DNA from: Mesorhizobium amorphae
GTDB taxonomy: Bacteria > Pseudomonadota > Alphaproteobacteria > Rhizobiales > Rhizobiaceae
Assembly (NCBI GenBank): GCA_003240775.1
Contig: QFNI01000012.1
Coordinates: 1 to 64,000, forward strand
Length of the DNA: 64,000 nt
Direction of reading: 5' to 3'
A model generated the notes under the pieces. That model ran no database searches, was not told the DNA's origin, and saw only the letters and a program-made list of their open reading frames with translations. Both the position numbers and the translations under genes were made by a program. Below, piece by piece: positions 52,003 through 60,153 of this stretch. The first letter of the stretch is position 1, and the number at the start of each line of letters is the position of its first letter.

Positions 52003-53825
52003 TCGGGCACGCGCTCCTTCAGCTTGCCTTCGGTTTCCGCGTTCATCGCCCGGCCGGGACGGCGCGGGGTGGTGAGCGGGGTGGGCACGGGCAGGTTGCC
52101 CTTCATGAAGCCGCGGCCGGCCTTGATGCCGCCCGCGATCTGCGCTTCCAGGCGGGCCGCGTCGCGCTCGCGCACGTCTTCGATCACATCGTCCGCATCG
52201 GCGTCGTCCACGCCCAGCGTTTCCAGCGTCGCGCGCCCGAACAGAAGAGCGGATTCGAAGGTCTCGCGCAGCTGAAACTCGACGCCCGCGCCGATCAGCT
52301 CGATCGAGGTGCCGCGGTCGAAGGAGCGGGCGAGCACGGGAACGAAGGGGTATTCCGCCTTCATGTGCTCGGCGATCCTGATGGCGGTCTCGCCCTTGTC
52401 CACGCAGATCAGCACGGCCTGCGCGGTGCCGGCACCCGCGGCGTGGAGGATGTCGAGCCGCGTGCCGTCGCCGTAATAGACCTTGAAGCCGAAATCGGCC
52501 GCCGCCTGGATCATCTCCACGTCGTTGTCGATGATGGTCACGTCCACCCCGCGCAGCAGGAGCGGCTGGCTGGCGATCTGGCCGAAACGGCCGAAGCCGA
52601 TCACCAGCACCGTGCCCTGCTGGCCGTCCACCACGTCGACCCCGTCGAGCGAGACCGTCCGCTCGGGCAGGAAGCGGTCGACGGCCATGGTGAGAAGGGG
52701 CGTCAGACCCATGGAGATGATCACGGTCGCCGTCATCACCGCGTTGGTTTCGGTGTCGAACACACCGGCTGCGGCGGCGGCGCCGTAGAGCACGAAGGCG
52801 AACTCGCCGCCTTGCGCGAAGAGGCTGGTGCGGTGAAGCGCCTCGCGGTTGGTGGCCTTGAGCAGCCGCGCAACGCCGTAGATACCGGCCGACTTGACCA
52901 GCGTGTAGCCGATCACGGCCGCCAGGATCAGCGGCCACTGCGCGCCGATCACGGCGAGGTCGAGCGACATGCCCACGCCCAGGAAGAACAGGCCGAGCAG
53001 GATGCCGCGGAAGGGCTCGATGTCGGCTTCGAGCTGGTGGCGGAAAGTGGACTCAGACAGCAGCACGCCAGCCAGAAACGCGCCCATCGCCATGGACAAC
53101 CCGCCGAGCTGCATGGCGAGCGCCGAGCCCAGCACCACGAGAAGGGCCGCGGCCGTCATCACCTCGCGCGCCTGGACGGCGGCGAGCAGGCGGAAGAAGG
53201 GATTGAGCAGCCAGAGGCCGGCCGCGACCAGCAGGCCGAGCGAGGCGAGCGCGATCGCCACCGAGACCCAGCGGCTGCCGCCGTCGCCGCCGCTGTTGAC
53301 GTCGAGCAGCGCGACCAGCGCGAGAAGCGGCACGATGGCGAGGTCTTCGAGCAGCAGGATCGAGACCATGCGCTGGCCCTCGGGCGTCGATGTCTCGCCG
53401 CGCTCGCCCAGAAGCTGCATCACGATCGCGGTGGACGACAGGGTGAAGCCCATGCCCGCCACGAAGGACACGGCCAGCGGAAAGCCCGCGAGCACGCCGA
53501 GCCCCGTGAGAAGAAGGCCGCAGGTGAGCACCTGCGCGGCACCCAGGCCGAATATCTCGCCCCTGAGGCTCCACAGCCGCGAGGGCTGCATCTCCAACCC
53601 GATGATGAAGAGAAACATCACCACGCCGAGTTCGGCCACGTGGATGATGGCCTGCGGGTCGGTGAAGAGGCCGAGGCCGAACGGGCCGATCACGAGCCCG
53701 GCCGTCAGGTAACCGAGCACCGAACCGAGCCCCAGCCGCTTGAAGATCGGCACCGCGACGACACCCGCCGTCAGCAGTGCCACGACCTGGACCAGATCGC
53801 TGTTTCCCGCCGCTTCAACCGCCAT
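51993..53825 (-). CDS. CPA2-family K+/H+ antiporter, KefB/KefC type
   Basis: The 610-aa protein has about twelve TM segments with the CPA2 pattern (ELGVVMFLFIIGLEMQPSRLW, STAIVMQLL, GAFLAGVLLSES). An RCK/TrkA-N domain follows from about residue 400 with its nucleotide-binding VLVIGFGRFGQIASQPLLLRG. This design is that of glutathione-gated KefB/KefC potassium efflux systems; whether it is glutathione regulated is not clear, and no KefF/KefG gene is adjacent. The C-terminal 60 residues are polar and variable. Confidence 0.92.
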   Translation of the reverse strand: MAVEAAGNSDLVQVVALLTAGVVAVPIFKRLGLGSVLGYLTAGLVIGPFGLGLFTDPQAIIHVAELGVVMFLFIIGLEMQPSRLWSLRGEIFGLGAAQVLTCGLLLTGLGVLAGFPLAVSFVAGMGFTLSSTAIVMQLLGERGETSTPEGQRMVSILLLEDLAIVPLLALVALLDVNSGGDGGSRWVSVAIALASLGLLVAAGLWLLNPFFRLLAAVQAREVMTAAALLVVLGSALAMQLGGLSMAMGAFLAGVLLSESTFRHQLEADIEPFRGILLGLFFLGVGMSLDLAVIGAQWPLILAAVIGYTLVKSAGIYGVARLLKATNREALHRTSLFAQGGEFAFVLYGAAAAAGVFDTETNAVMTATVIISMGLTPLLTMAVDRFLPERTVSLDGVDVVDGQQGTVLVIGFGRFGQIASQPLLLRGVDVTIIDNDVEMIQAAADFGFKVYYGDGTRLDILHAAGAGTAQAVLICVDKGETAIRIAEHMKAEYPFVPVLARSFDRGTSIELIGAGVEFQLRETFESALLFGRATLETLGVDDADADDVIEDVRERDAARLEAQIAGGIKAGRGFMKGNLPVPTPLTTPRRPGRAMNAETEGKLKERVPDQS

Positions 53826-53885
53826 GCCGCCCTCGCTCGTGCGGCCGGACTATGTGTATCGGCAGGCCCGATTGCAATGGCGCCG

Positions 53886-54665
53886 CTAGCTGTCGCCGCC
53901 ACTGTGTCCGTAGGCGAGCGCAAGCGCGATCGCGGCACCGCCCACGATGTTGCCGAGCGTGCTGACGACGAGGTTGAGGAGGACGGCCGAAAGCTCACCG
54001 GGCGCGCCCGCAAGCAAGCCGATCGGCAGAAGCGACATGTTGGCGATCGAGTGCTCGAAGCCCGCCGCCACGAAGACCGCGACCGGCGCCACGACGGCCA
54101 CGGCCTTGGCCGTCACGGTGCGCGCCTCCATCGACATCCAGACGCCCAGGCACACCAGCATGTTGGCCAGGATGGCCGAGGCGAACACCGCGCCCGCGCC
54201 CTTGGCGAGCTTGTCGCCGGCCACCCGCCGCGCGGCTTCGCCCACCGCGCCGTCCATCGCATCGGTGCCGCCCGCCGCAAAGAAGAGCCAGGCGATCCCG
54301 AGGCTCGCCAGGAGGTTGCCGAACCAGACGAGCGCCCAGGCGCCGGCCATGCGGCCCGCCGACAGCCGCCCGCGCGCGACCGGAAGCACGAACATCGTGT
54401 TGCCGGTAAAAAGTTCGGCGCCCGCCACCATCACCATCAGGAGGCCGACCGAGAACGCCACGCCCGACAGAAGCTGAACCGGCCCCGTCGGCCCGCCGGG
54501 CACGGATTGGGCGATCAGAAAGGCGATCGAGCCGAAGGAGATGAAGGCGCCCGCGAGAAGCGCCAGTGCGGCCATGCGCGGCCAGGGGCTCTCGGCCTTC
54601 TCGGCCAGAAGGTCGGGCGCGGCCTTTGCGATCTCGGGGCCGATCGCATCGCTGGTGTCGGTCAT
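53886..54665 (-). CDS. Formate/nitrite transporter (FNT) family channel
   Basis: Inner-membrane channel of 259 aa with six TM segments and FNT features: the LFTGNTMFV loop and GFEHSIANMSLLPIG with the conserved gating His, plus KAVAVVAPVAVFVAAGFEH. The substrate (formate, nitrite or another small anion) is not determinable. The start at ATG 54665 is preferred over an upstream frame to 54710. Neighbours give no hint. Confidence 0.9.
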   Translation of the reverse strand: MTDTSDAIGPEIAKAAPDLLAEKAESPWPRMAALALLAGAFISFGSIAFLIAQSVPGGPTGPVQLLSGVAFSVGLLMVMVAGAELFTGNTMFVLPVARGRLSAGRMAGAWALVWFGNLLASLGIAWLFFAAGGTDAMDGAVGEAARRVAGDKLAKGAGAVFASAILANMLVCLGVWMSMEARTVTAKAVAVVAPVAVFVAAGFEHSIANMSLLPIGLLAGAPGELSAVLLNLVVSTLGNIVGGAAIALALAYGHSGGDS

Positions 54666-54729
54666 TGGGTGTTTCCCCGGAAACTCGCTGGCGGCCGAGG
54701 CCTTGCTCAACGAGATAGGGGAAGCGGGA

Positions 54730-54752
54730 GAGCCGCCCAGGTCGGGCGGCTC
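54730..54752 (-). terminator. Possible terminator between the secreted unknown and the FNT gene
   Basis: A perfect 9-bp stem (54730-54738 with 54744-54752), loop of 5 nt, just downstream of a minus-strand stop at 54773. The tail is only weakly T-rich. Confidence 0.4.
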
Positions 54753-54772
54753 GGGCGCGGGACCTTGGCGCC

Positions 54773-55303
54773 TCAGCGCGGGATCGAGGCGGTGGAGGCC
54801 GTGTCCACGCGCTTGAGGTTTGCGCCGATCACGGGGACGAGCTGGCCCTCGACGCGCACGGAGATGGTGACGGTCATCGTCTCGGAATCAACCAGCTTGG
54901 CGAGCATCGCGCCCTTGAGCTGGTTGCGATTGAGCGCGAGCACCATGCGGTTGCCCTCGACCACGTTGCCGGACACGATGTCGAGCCCCTTGCCCTCGGC
55001 GCCGTCCTGGAACTTGCCGCTGTAGCGGGAAGGCGCCTCGCGATCGATCGTGGCTGACATCTTCTGGGTGAACATGCCGACCCGGCAGGAGCCGTCGATC
55101 TCGATGCCCACCTTGTTCTTCGGCGGCGCGCCGTTGAAGGTGCAGACGAACTTCGTGCCCTTGAACTTGCCGGCGACGATCTCGCCGGGGCCTGTCCAAT
55201 CGCCGCTCACGCCCTTGAAGAAGGCATGGTCCTTGTCCGCAGCCTGGGCCGCGGGCATGCAGAAGAGAAGGGGCGCAAGCGCCAGGAGACACGCAGATTT
55301 CAT
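54773..55303 (-). CDS. Secreted protein of unknown function
   Basis: Unrecognised by family name. The 176-aa product starts with a signal peptide ending near residue 21 (MPAAQA), then a beta-rich lipocalin-like or SRPBCC-like stretch: FFKGVSGDWTGPGEIVAGKF, KFVCTFNG and a later EGNRMVLALNRNQLKGA. Two cysteines in the mature part (CTF and GSCRVG) could pair. Probably periplasmic. Homologues are expected in Hyphomicrobiales, by analogy only. Confidence 0.72.
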   Translation of the reverse strand: MKSACLLALAPLLFCMPAAQAADKDHAFFKGVSGDWTGPGEIVAGKFKGTKFVCTFNGAPPKNKVGIEIDGSCRVGMFTQKMSATIDREAPSRYSGKFQDGAEGKGLDIVSGNVVEGNRMVLALNRNQLKGAMLAKLVDSETMTVTISVRVEGQLVPVIGANLKRVDTASTASIPR

Positions 55304-55361
55304 GGGGAACCCGGTACGCTTCGAGGTCGACTGACCATCGCCGCACAAGGTTAATGCTTCG

Positions 55362-56405
55362 CTACCGCGCCTCGTCGCGCTCGCGTTCGGCGGCCCGGCC
55401 GAGTGCTGTCAGGAAGTCGCCCATGCCGGGGCGCGACACGGCCGAAAAGGGCAGGGGCCGCGCGGCTTCCATGGCCGCGACACCGATCCGCGCGGTCATC
55501 ATTCCGTTGATCACGCCTTCGCCGAGCTTGGCCGAAAGGCGTGCGGCGAGCCCCTGGCCGACGAGCTGGTGGATCACGCTGTCGCCTGCCGCGATCGAGC
55601 CGGTGACAGCCAGATGCGCAAGCGCCGAGCGCGCCAGGCGGAAGAAGCCGAGCGTGCCCGGCCGCCCGCCGTAGAGCTGCGCCAGGCGGCGTATCAGGCG
55701 GCTCGCCTCCCACACCACATAGGCCACGTCGAAGACAGCGCGCGGGCTGACCGCCGTCACCAGCGAGACGCGCTTGGCGGCATCGAGCACCAGCCGGCGC
55801 GCGCGGATGTCGAGGGGGCCGAGAAGCTCCACCTCGGCCAAGTCGAGCAGCGAATCGGGGTCAATCACGTCGCTGCGCAGATCGTCGAGCCGCCGCCGCG
55901 CCTCGGAAACCTCGGCGCGCCCCGCAAACATCCCATCGAGCTCACTGACAAGGGCGCGCGCGCCCTTGCCATCCCCCGCGAGGCGAACGCGCTGCGCGCG
56001 CTGCTGCATCTCTTCCACCGAGGCCAGGCGGCGCAGCGCGAGAAGCTCGCGGCCCAAGATGGCGAAAAGGGCGAGCCCCGCGAGCACCGCGGCCCCCAGC
56101 CCGAACCAGCCCAGCCACTCCGCCCGCGCGAAGAGGTCGCGCACCAGCGCGTCCGTCCAGAGCCCGAGCGCCAGGGAAACGAGGATGCCGAAGGCCGTGC
56201 CGAAGACGGGGCCGAGCCAGCCCTTGCGGCGCGGCGCGGGCGGGGGCGGGACGTCCAGCGGATCGGGCTCCTCGAAGACGTCGCGGCTTGCGGCCACCAC
56301 ATCCGCCGCATCGAGCCCGAAGGCCTGCGGGGGGCGGATGGGGGCGGGGGCCTCCTCGGGCGTCTCGACCCGGAAAGCGGAAGGCGTGCGGCGCTGTTCG
56401 CTCAT
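55362..56405 (-). CDS. YcjF/DUF697-family membrane protein (TIGR01620)
   Basis: A 347-aa inner-membrane protein. After a polar, Pro-rich head it shows the YcjF-type TM pair (about 80-125, GLGAAVLAGLALFAILGREL) and a C-terminal half with LVTAVSPRAVFDVAYVVWEASRLIRRLAQLYGG-like features (residues 225-258) followed by AGDSVIHQLVGQGLAARLSAKLGEGVING. It is coupled to the YcjX gene by a 4-bp overlap. In E. coli the pair belongs to the phage-shock response region; their role is poorly known. Confidence 0.85.
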   Translation of the reverse strand: MSEQRRTPSAFRVETPEEAPAPIRPPQAFGLDAADVVAASRDVFEEPDPLDVPPPPAPRRKGWLGPVFGTAFGILVSLALGLWTDALVRDLFARAEWLGWFGLGAAVLAGLALFAILGRELLALRRLASVEEMQQRAQRVRLAGDGKGARALVSELDGMFAGRAEVSEARRRLDDLRSDVIDPDSLLDLAEVELLGPLDIRARRLVLDAAKRVSLVTAVSPRAVFDVAYVVWEASRLIRRLAQLYGGRPGTLGFFRLARSALAHLAVTGSIAAGDSVIHQLVGQGLAARLSAKLGEGVINGMMTARIGVAAMEAARPLPFSAVSRPGMGDFLTALGRAAERERDEAR

Positions 56406-57838
56406 GCCAGGCGATCCCCCACCAGGAACTGAAGCGCCCTGTCGAGCCGGATATGCGGCAGCGACAGCGTGGCCCCGTCCGCGCTGCGCTCGAGCTTGGG
56501 CGGCCGGAAGCGCACGAAGCGGATGGGCGCGTTGGTTTCGCCCTCGAACACCGATTGCGGGTTCTTGGGCAGGTCGCCGGGAAAGATCGCGGTCTCCGTC
56601 TGCCCGTCGAAGCGCTGCCCGTTGATGGTCTCGCCCTCCATCGGCGTGCCGATGATCACGGGCAGCGTTTCCAACCCTTGCCGCGCCGTGCCCTCACGGG
56701 TGGCGCGGACGGCGGCCATCGCGACCACGTCGACCTCCGCGCCCGACAGTCCCGCCCGCGCGATCGCGCGCTGCGACAAGCGCCGCACGATGGCCTGGAG
56801 CCGGTCGTGGCTCTCGTGATGGAGGTGATCGGCCTTTGTGGCGGCGACCAGGATGCGGTCGAGGCGCCGCGCCAGAAGCGAGGAGCGGCCGGGCCGGAAG
56901 CAGGCGAGGATCTCCGTCAAGGCGCGTTCGAGATCGAGCACGGCGGCCGGCCCCGCATTCAAGGCCTGCAAGGCGTCGATCAGCACAATCTGGCGGTCGA
57001 GCTTTGCCACATGCTCGCGGAAGAAGGGGCGGATCACATGCGTCTTGTAGGCCTCGAAGCGCCGCTCCATCATGGCGAACAGGGAGCCCGAAGGAGCCGC
57101 GCCCTCGAGGGGGCGCACCGGCGAGAAGGTGAGCGCGGGCGAGCCTTCGAGATCGCCCGGCATCAGGAACCGGCCGGGCGGAAGCGTGGAAAGCGCGCGC
57201 GCATCGGCCTTGCCGGCGCGAAGATATTCCGCGAAGCCCTCCGCCAAAGCGCGCGCGGTCATCTCGTCGGCCTTGCCCGCCGGGTCCGTCTCGCCCGCAA
57301 GCGCGCGCCAAGCGGCCGAAAGGTCCTGGCGCACCGGCAGTTCCGCCAGTTCCCACGCCTCGCGCGAGAACTCGGCGAAGCTTTTCGACAGGAGCGGCAG
57401 GTCGAGCAGCCACTCGCCGGGATAGTCCACGATGTCGAGCGAGAGCTTGCCGCGTCCGAACATCCGGCCCCAGGCGCTGGCCGACTCGTATTCGATCGTC
57501 AGGCGAAGCTCTGAGATGGCGCGGGTGGAATCGGGCCAGACGCGCTGCTCCACGAGGGCCGCGATGTGGTCCTCCACCTGGATGCGCGGCACGGCGTCGT
57601 CGGGCTGCTCTTCCAGCGTCGCGCGCGTCATGCGGCCCGAGCGCATGGCCTCAAACAGCGGCAGGCGCCCGCCATGCAGGAGATTGTGCACGAGGGCCGT
57701 GATGAACACCGTCTTGCCTGCGCGCGACAGGCCGGTGACGCCGAGCCGCAGCGTGGGCGACACCCAGTCGCCCGCGCGCCCGGCCAGCGTGTCGAGCGCG
57801 ATGCGCGCCTCGTCGGTGAAGCGTGTTGTGCCGGCCAA
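56402..57838 (-). CDS. YcjX-family P-loop GTPase-like protein (DUF463)
   Basis: The product (478 aa) has a Walker A motif GLSRAGKTVFITALVHNLLH near residue 30, the TKADHLHHESHDRL (TKxD-like) base-recognition segment and a DYPGEWL switch region. It acts with YcjF in an envelope-stress-linked unit. The start is a TTG at 57838, set by the family N-terminus (LAGTTRFTDEARIALDTL); no in-frame ATG is near. A longer open frame runs to 58246 through the sixA gene but is unlikely to be used. Confidence 0.87.
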   Translation of the reverse strand: MAGTTRFTDEARIALDTLAGRAGDWVSPTLRLGVTGLSRAGKTVFITALVHNLLHGGRLPLFEAMRSGRMTRATLEEQPDDAVPRIQVEDHIAALVEQRVWPDSTRAISELRLTIEYESASAWGRMFGRGKLSLDIVDYPGEWLLDLPLLSKSFAEFSREAWELAELPVRQDLSAAWRALAGETDPAGKADEMTARALAEGFAEYLRAGKADARALSTLPPGRFLMPGDLEGSPALTFSPVRPLEGAAPSGSLFAMMERRFEAYKTHVIRPFFREHVAKLDRQIVLIDALQALNAGPAAVLDLERALTEILACFRPGRSSLLARRLDRILVAATKADHLHHESHDRLQAIVRRLSQRAIARAGLSGAEVDVVAMAAVRATREGTARQGLETLPVIIGTPMEGETINGQRFDGQTETAIFPGDLPKNPQSVFEGETNAPIRFVRFRPPKLERSADGATLSLPHIRLDRALQFLVGDRLA

Positions 57839-57903
57839 GCGCGAAGTCCCATCGTCCCTGTGCGGTGGCGCATATAGGCGGGGAACGCCCGCTTTGCGAG
57901 GCG

Positions 57904-58401
57904 TCAGGGGCGCAGCGAGGCGGGCGTGATGAAGGCGCGCAGCGTGCCGCTGCGCGGGGCAAGCTCGGGTCCGATCTCGATCACGGCTATCCCGCTCGTG
58001 GGAAAGCCGCTCGCCAGACGGCTCATCGCGTCGTCGTCGCCCCGACCGGCAAGCTCGAAGGCGGCTTCGGCGACAGACGGGTTGTGGCCGATCAGAATCA
58101 GCCGGTCGGCCGCATCCTGTGCCTTGATCTCGCGCAGATAGCCCGCTCCGTCGGCATCGAACAGCGTGCGCGAGAAGCGGGTGTGCTCGTCGGCCGCGAA
58201 GGGCAGGCCAGCCAGCGTCTCGCGCGTGCGCAGCGCGGCCGAGCACAGAACGGCCGCCGGCGCGCCGAATTCCGCCACGAGCCGTTCGCCGACGGCTGCC
58301 GCGTCACGATGTCCACGCTCTTCCAACGGACGGTCGAAATCCGCCATTCCCGGCTTTGCCTTCACGGCCTTGGCGTGACGCATCAGAAACAGAAGGGCCA
58401 T
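57904..58401 (-). CDS. sixA: SixA-like phosphohistidine phosphatase
   Basis: Histidine-phosphatase superfamily protein of 165 aa. The catalytic RHG-type motif is MRHAKA near residue 8, with a second His in LILIGHNPSVAEAA. SixA in E. coli dephosphorylates Hpt domains and NPr; whether it acts on the Hpt protein encoded at 48.2 kb is untested. It is separated by 65 bp from ycjX, in the same direction. Confidence 0.88.
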   Translation of the reverse strand: MALLFLMRHAKAVKAKPGMADFDRPLEERGHRDAAAVGERLVAEFGAPAAVLCSAALRTRETLAGLPFAADEHTRFSRTLFDADGAGYLREIKAQDAADRLILIGHNPSVAEAAFELAGRGDDDAMSRLASGFPTSGIAVIEIGPELAPRSGTLRAFITPASLRP

Positions 58402-58553
58402 AGTCTCTCGCTTCCAAGCAATGAGTTCGATCCAGGCTGGGGAATGCCAGAGCAGCTAACCCTTCTTCAACCGTGCCTGTGGCAAATATGTGCGGCTTAT
58501 CGATGGGCAGGCAAACTGGCCTGACATTTGCGTGACTCCACTCGGCAGCCCGC

Positions 58554-58582
58554 TTGTGCAGTCTCCGCAGCATGAGTATATG
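58554..58582 (+). promoter_or_regulatory. Candidate promoter of dksA
   Basis: TTGTGC (58554-58559) and TATATG (58577-58582) with a 17-bp spacer, 32 bp upstream of the ATG. GGGGGA serves as ribosome site 7 nt before the start. Confidence 0.5.
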
Positions 58583-58614
58583 GCGCCGAAAACGGGCGGT
58601 CGTGGGGGACTGTT

Positions 58615-59034
58615 ATGATGGTGTCGAGCATCAATACCGTATATGTTCCTTCCGATGACGAGCCGTTCATGAATGAACGGCAGAAGTCGTACTTCCGCGG
58701 CAAGTTGCTGGAATGGAAGAACGACATTCTTCGCGAGGCGCGCGAGACGCTGGAAATCCTCCAGCAGGAAAACGCCAACCATCCAGACCTCGCCGACCGC
58801 GCCTCTTCCGAGACCGACCGCTCCATCGAGCTTCGTGCCCGCGACCGCCAGCGCAAGCTGATCTCCAAGATCGATTCGGCGCTGACCCGCATCGAAGACG
58901 GCACCTACGGCTATTGCGAGGAGACCGGCGAGCCGATCGCCCTCAAGCGCCTCGCCGCCCGCCCGATCGCCACCTTGTCGATCGAGGCCCAGGAGCGCCA
59001 CGAGCGCCGCGAAAAAGTCTACCGCGACGATTGA
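58615..59034 (+). CDS. dksA: RNA polymerase-binding factor DksA
   Basis: Secondary-channel regulator that potentiates ppGpp. The coiled-coil tip acidic residues are kept (NHPDLADRAS: D58, D61 and A63). In the zinc-finger positions, spaced 3-18-3, only C101 is a cysteine; the others are T104, S122 and A125, so the zinc site is lost, as I recall for other rhizobial DksA proteins. 139 aa. The GYCEETGEPIALKRLAARPI segment is otherwise normal. It stands alone with its own promoter-like sequence. Confidence 0.96.
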   Translation: MMVSSINTVYVPSDDEPFMNERQKSYFRGKLLEWKNDILREARETLEILQQENANHPDLADRASSETDRSIELRARDRQRKLISKIDSALTRIEDGTYGYCEETGEPIALKRLAARPIATLSIEAQERHERREKVYRDD

Positions 59035-59053
59035 TCCGCGACAGGCGGATCAA
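59031..59053 (+). terminator. Possible terminator of dksA
   Basis: A perfect 9-bp stem TTGATCCGC (59031-59039) with 59045-59053, 5-nt loop, overlapping the dksA stop and followed by CTCTTCC. The U-tract is weak. Confidence 0.45.
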
Positions 59054-59084
59054 CTCTTCCATCCGATGTGATGGTCCCGCGCCG

Positions 59085-59104
59085 CCGCCGCTGATCAGCG
59101 GCGG
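59085..59104. terminator. 20-bp palindrome at the fliO-like stop
   Basis: CCGCCGCTGATCAGCGGCGG is a perfect palindrome containing the stop codon of the convergent FliO-like gene. It may stop transcription or protect the mRNA end. No T-tract. Confidence 0.4.
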
Positions 59105-59928
59105 TTGCGTCCCGACAGTTCGCCCAGAAGCCGCGTCATCTCGTCGTCCAGCGAGACCGGCTTGCGCTCGATCTTTTCTTCTTCGTCCATCGAGATTTCC
59201 AGCTCGCTCATCAGCGCGTCGTCGAGCTCATCGCTGTCTGCTGCCGGCTGCGGCGGTGGGGGCGGCGCCGGGCGCGGCTGTGCGGGGCGTGCAGCGATCG
59301 GCTGCGCCGGCCGCATCACCGGCGGGCGCGGCTCGGCGGGGCGCGGGGCGGCGGACGGTGCCGAGGGCTGAATCTGCGGCTGAGATTGTGGCTGCGGCCG
59401 GGCTGGGGCGGGTGCGCGCTGAACAGGCGCGGGTTCCGGTGCGCGGCGCGCGGGTTCGGCCGGGGGCGGCGCGGCTTGGGGCCGCTGCGGCTGCGGGCGG
59501 GGCTCGGGAGCCGGAGGAGGAGGCGGGGCGGCGACGGGTGCTTGTTCGGCCGGGCGCACGAGATCGTCCAGATCCGTGTCGAGATCGATCGGCCGCGGCC
59601 CGCTCGACGGGCGCCGGGCCGGAGCCTGGGCCTGCACGCGGATGTTCTGCTCGACCACCACATCCGTCGGCCCGCCGATCAGAACGAGGTGTTCCACATC
59701 GTCGCGGCGCACCAGAACCAGGCGGCGATGGGTGTCGACGGCGGTTGCATCCATCACCGCGAGCCGCGGCCTGCGGTTGCGGCCGCCGGCGACGAAAGTG
59801 CCGGAATTCATGCCGCGCACCAGCTTCACGCCGAACAAGACGAGCGCCAGCACCAAAAGCGCGCCGAGCGTGAGCAGGATGGCATCGGCATATTGAGCGC
59901 CTGCAAGTCCCGAAATCCAGTCCCGCAT
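59095..59928 (-). CDS. FliO-like membrane protein with long Pro-rich linker
   Basis: The 277 aa have one N-terminal TM (about 15-38, ILLTLGALLVLALVLFGVKL). The FliO-type core (RRPRLAVMDATAVDTHRRLV, LVRRDDVEHLVLIGGPTDVV) follows, then a roughly 110-residue Pro/Ala/Gln/Arg-rich linker (about 115-225) and an acidic tail (ELDDALMSELEISMDEEEK). FliO helps assemble the flagellar export gate, but no flagellar gene is in the window; here it sits between dksA and cckA, as remembered for some rhizobia. Its role away from flagella is open. Confidence 0.8.
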   Translation of the reverse strand: MRDWISGLAGAQYADAILLTLGALLVLALVLFGVKLVRGMNSGTFVAGGRNRRPRLAVMDATAVDTHRRLVLVRRDDVEHLVLIGGPTDVVVEQNIRVQAQAPARRPSSGPRPIDLDTDLDDLVRPAEQAPVAAPPPPPAPEPRPQPQRPQAAPPPAEPARRAPEPAPVQRAPAPARPQPQSQPQIQPSAPSAAPRPAEPRPPVMRPAQPIAARPAQPRPAPPPPPQPAADSDELDDALMSELEISMDEEEKIERKPVSLDDEMTRLLGELSGRNRR

Positions 59929-60153
59929 CGCCGTCTCGCCTCGTGCCCGTCCGCGGGGGCGACACTAGACGCTCCCTTCGGGCCGCCGCAAGCAAACATA
60001 CCTATGCGCCCCGGCGCATTCACAGGCCTTTGAGACGAACTATTCCATTTTCCCGCAAGCGAAGTCGGGCATCCCTTGTTCGATCGTGCCGCAGTGTGAT
60101 TCAACCTGCGCCCTTTAGGCATGCCCGCGGTTCCCGCCGGGCCAAGGAACACC

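Noticed and set aside
56402..58246. A 614-residue YcjX extended through the sixA region
   Set aside because: The first 136 residues are out-of-frame sixA sequence; homologues begin near 57838.
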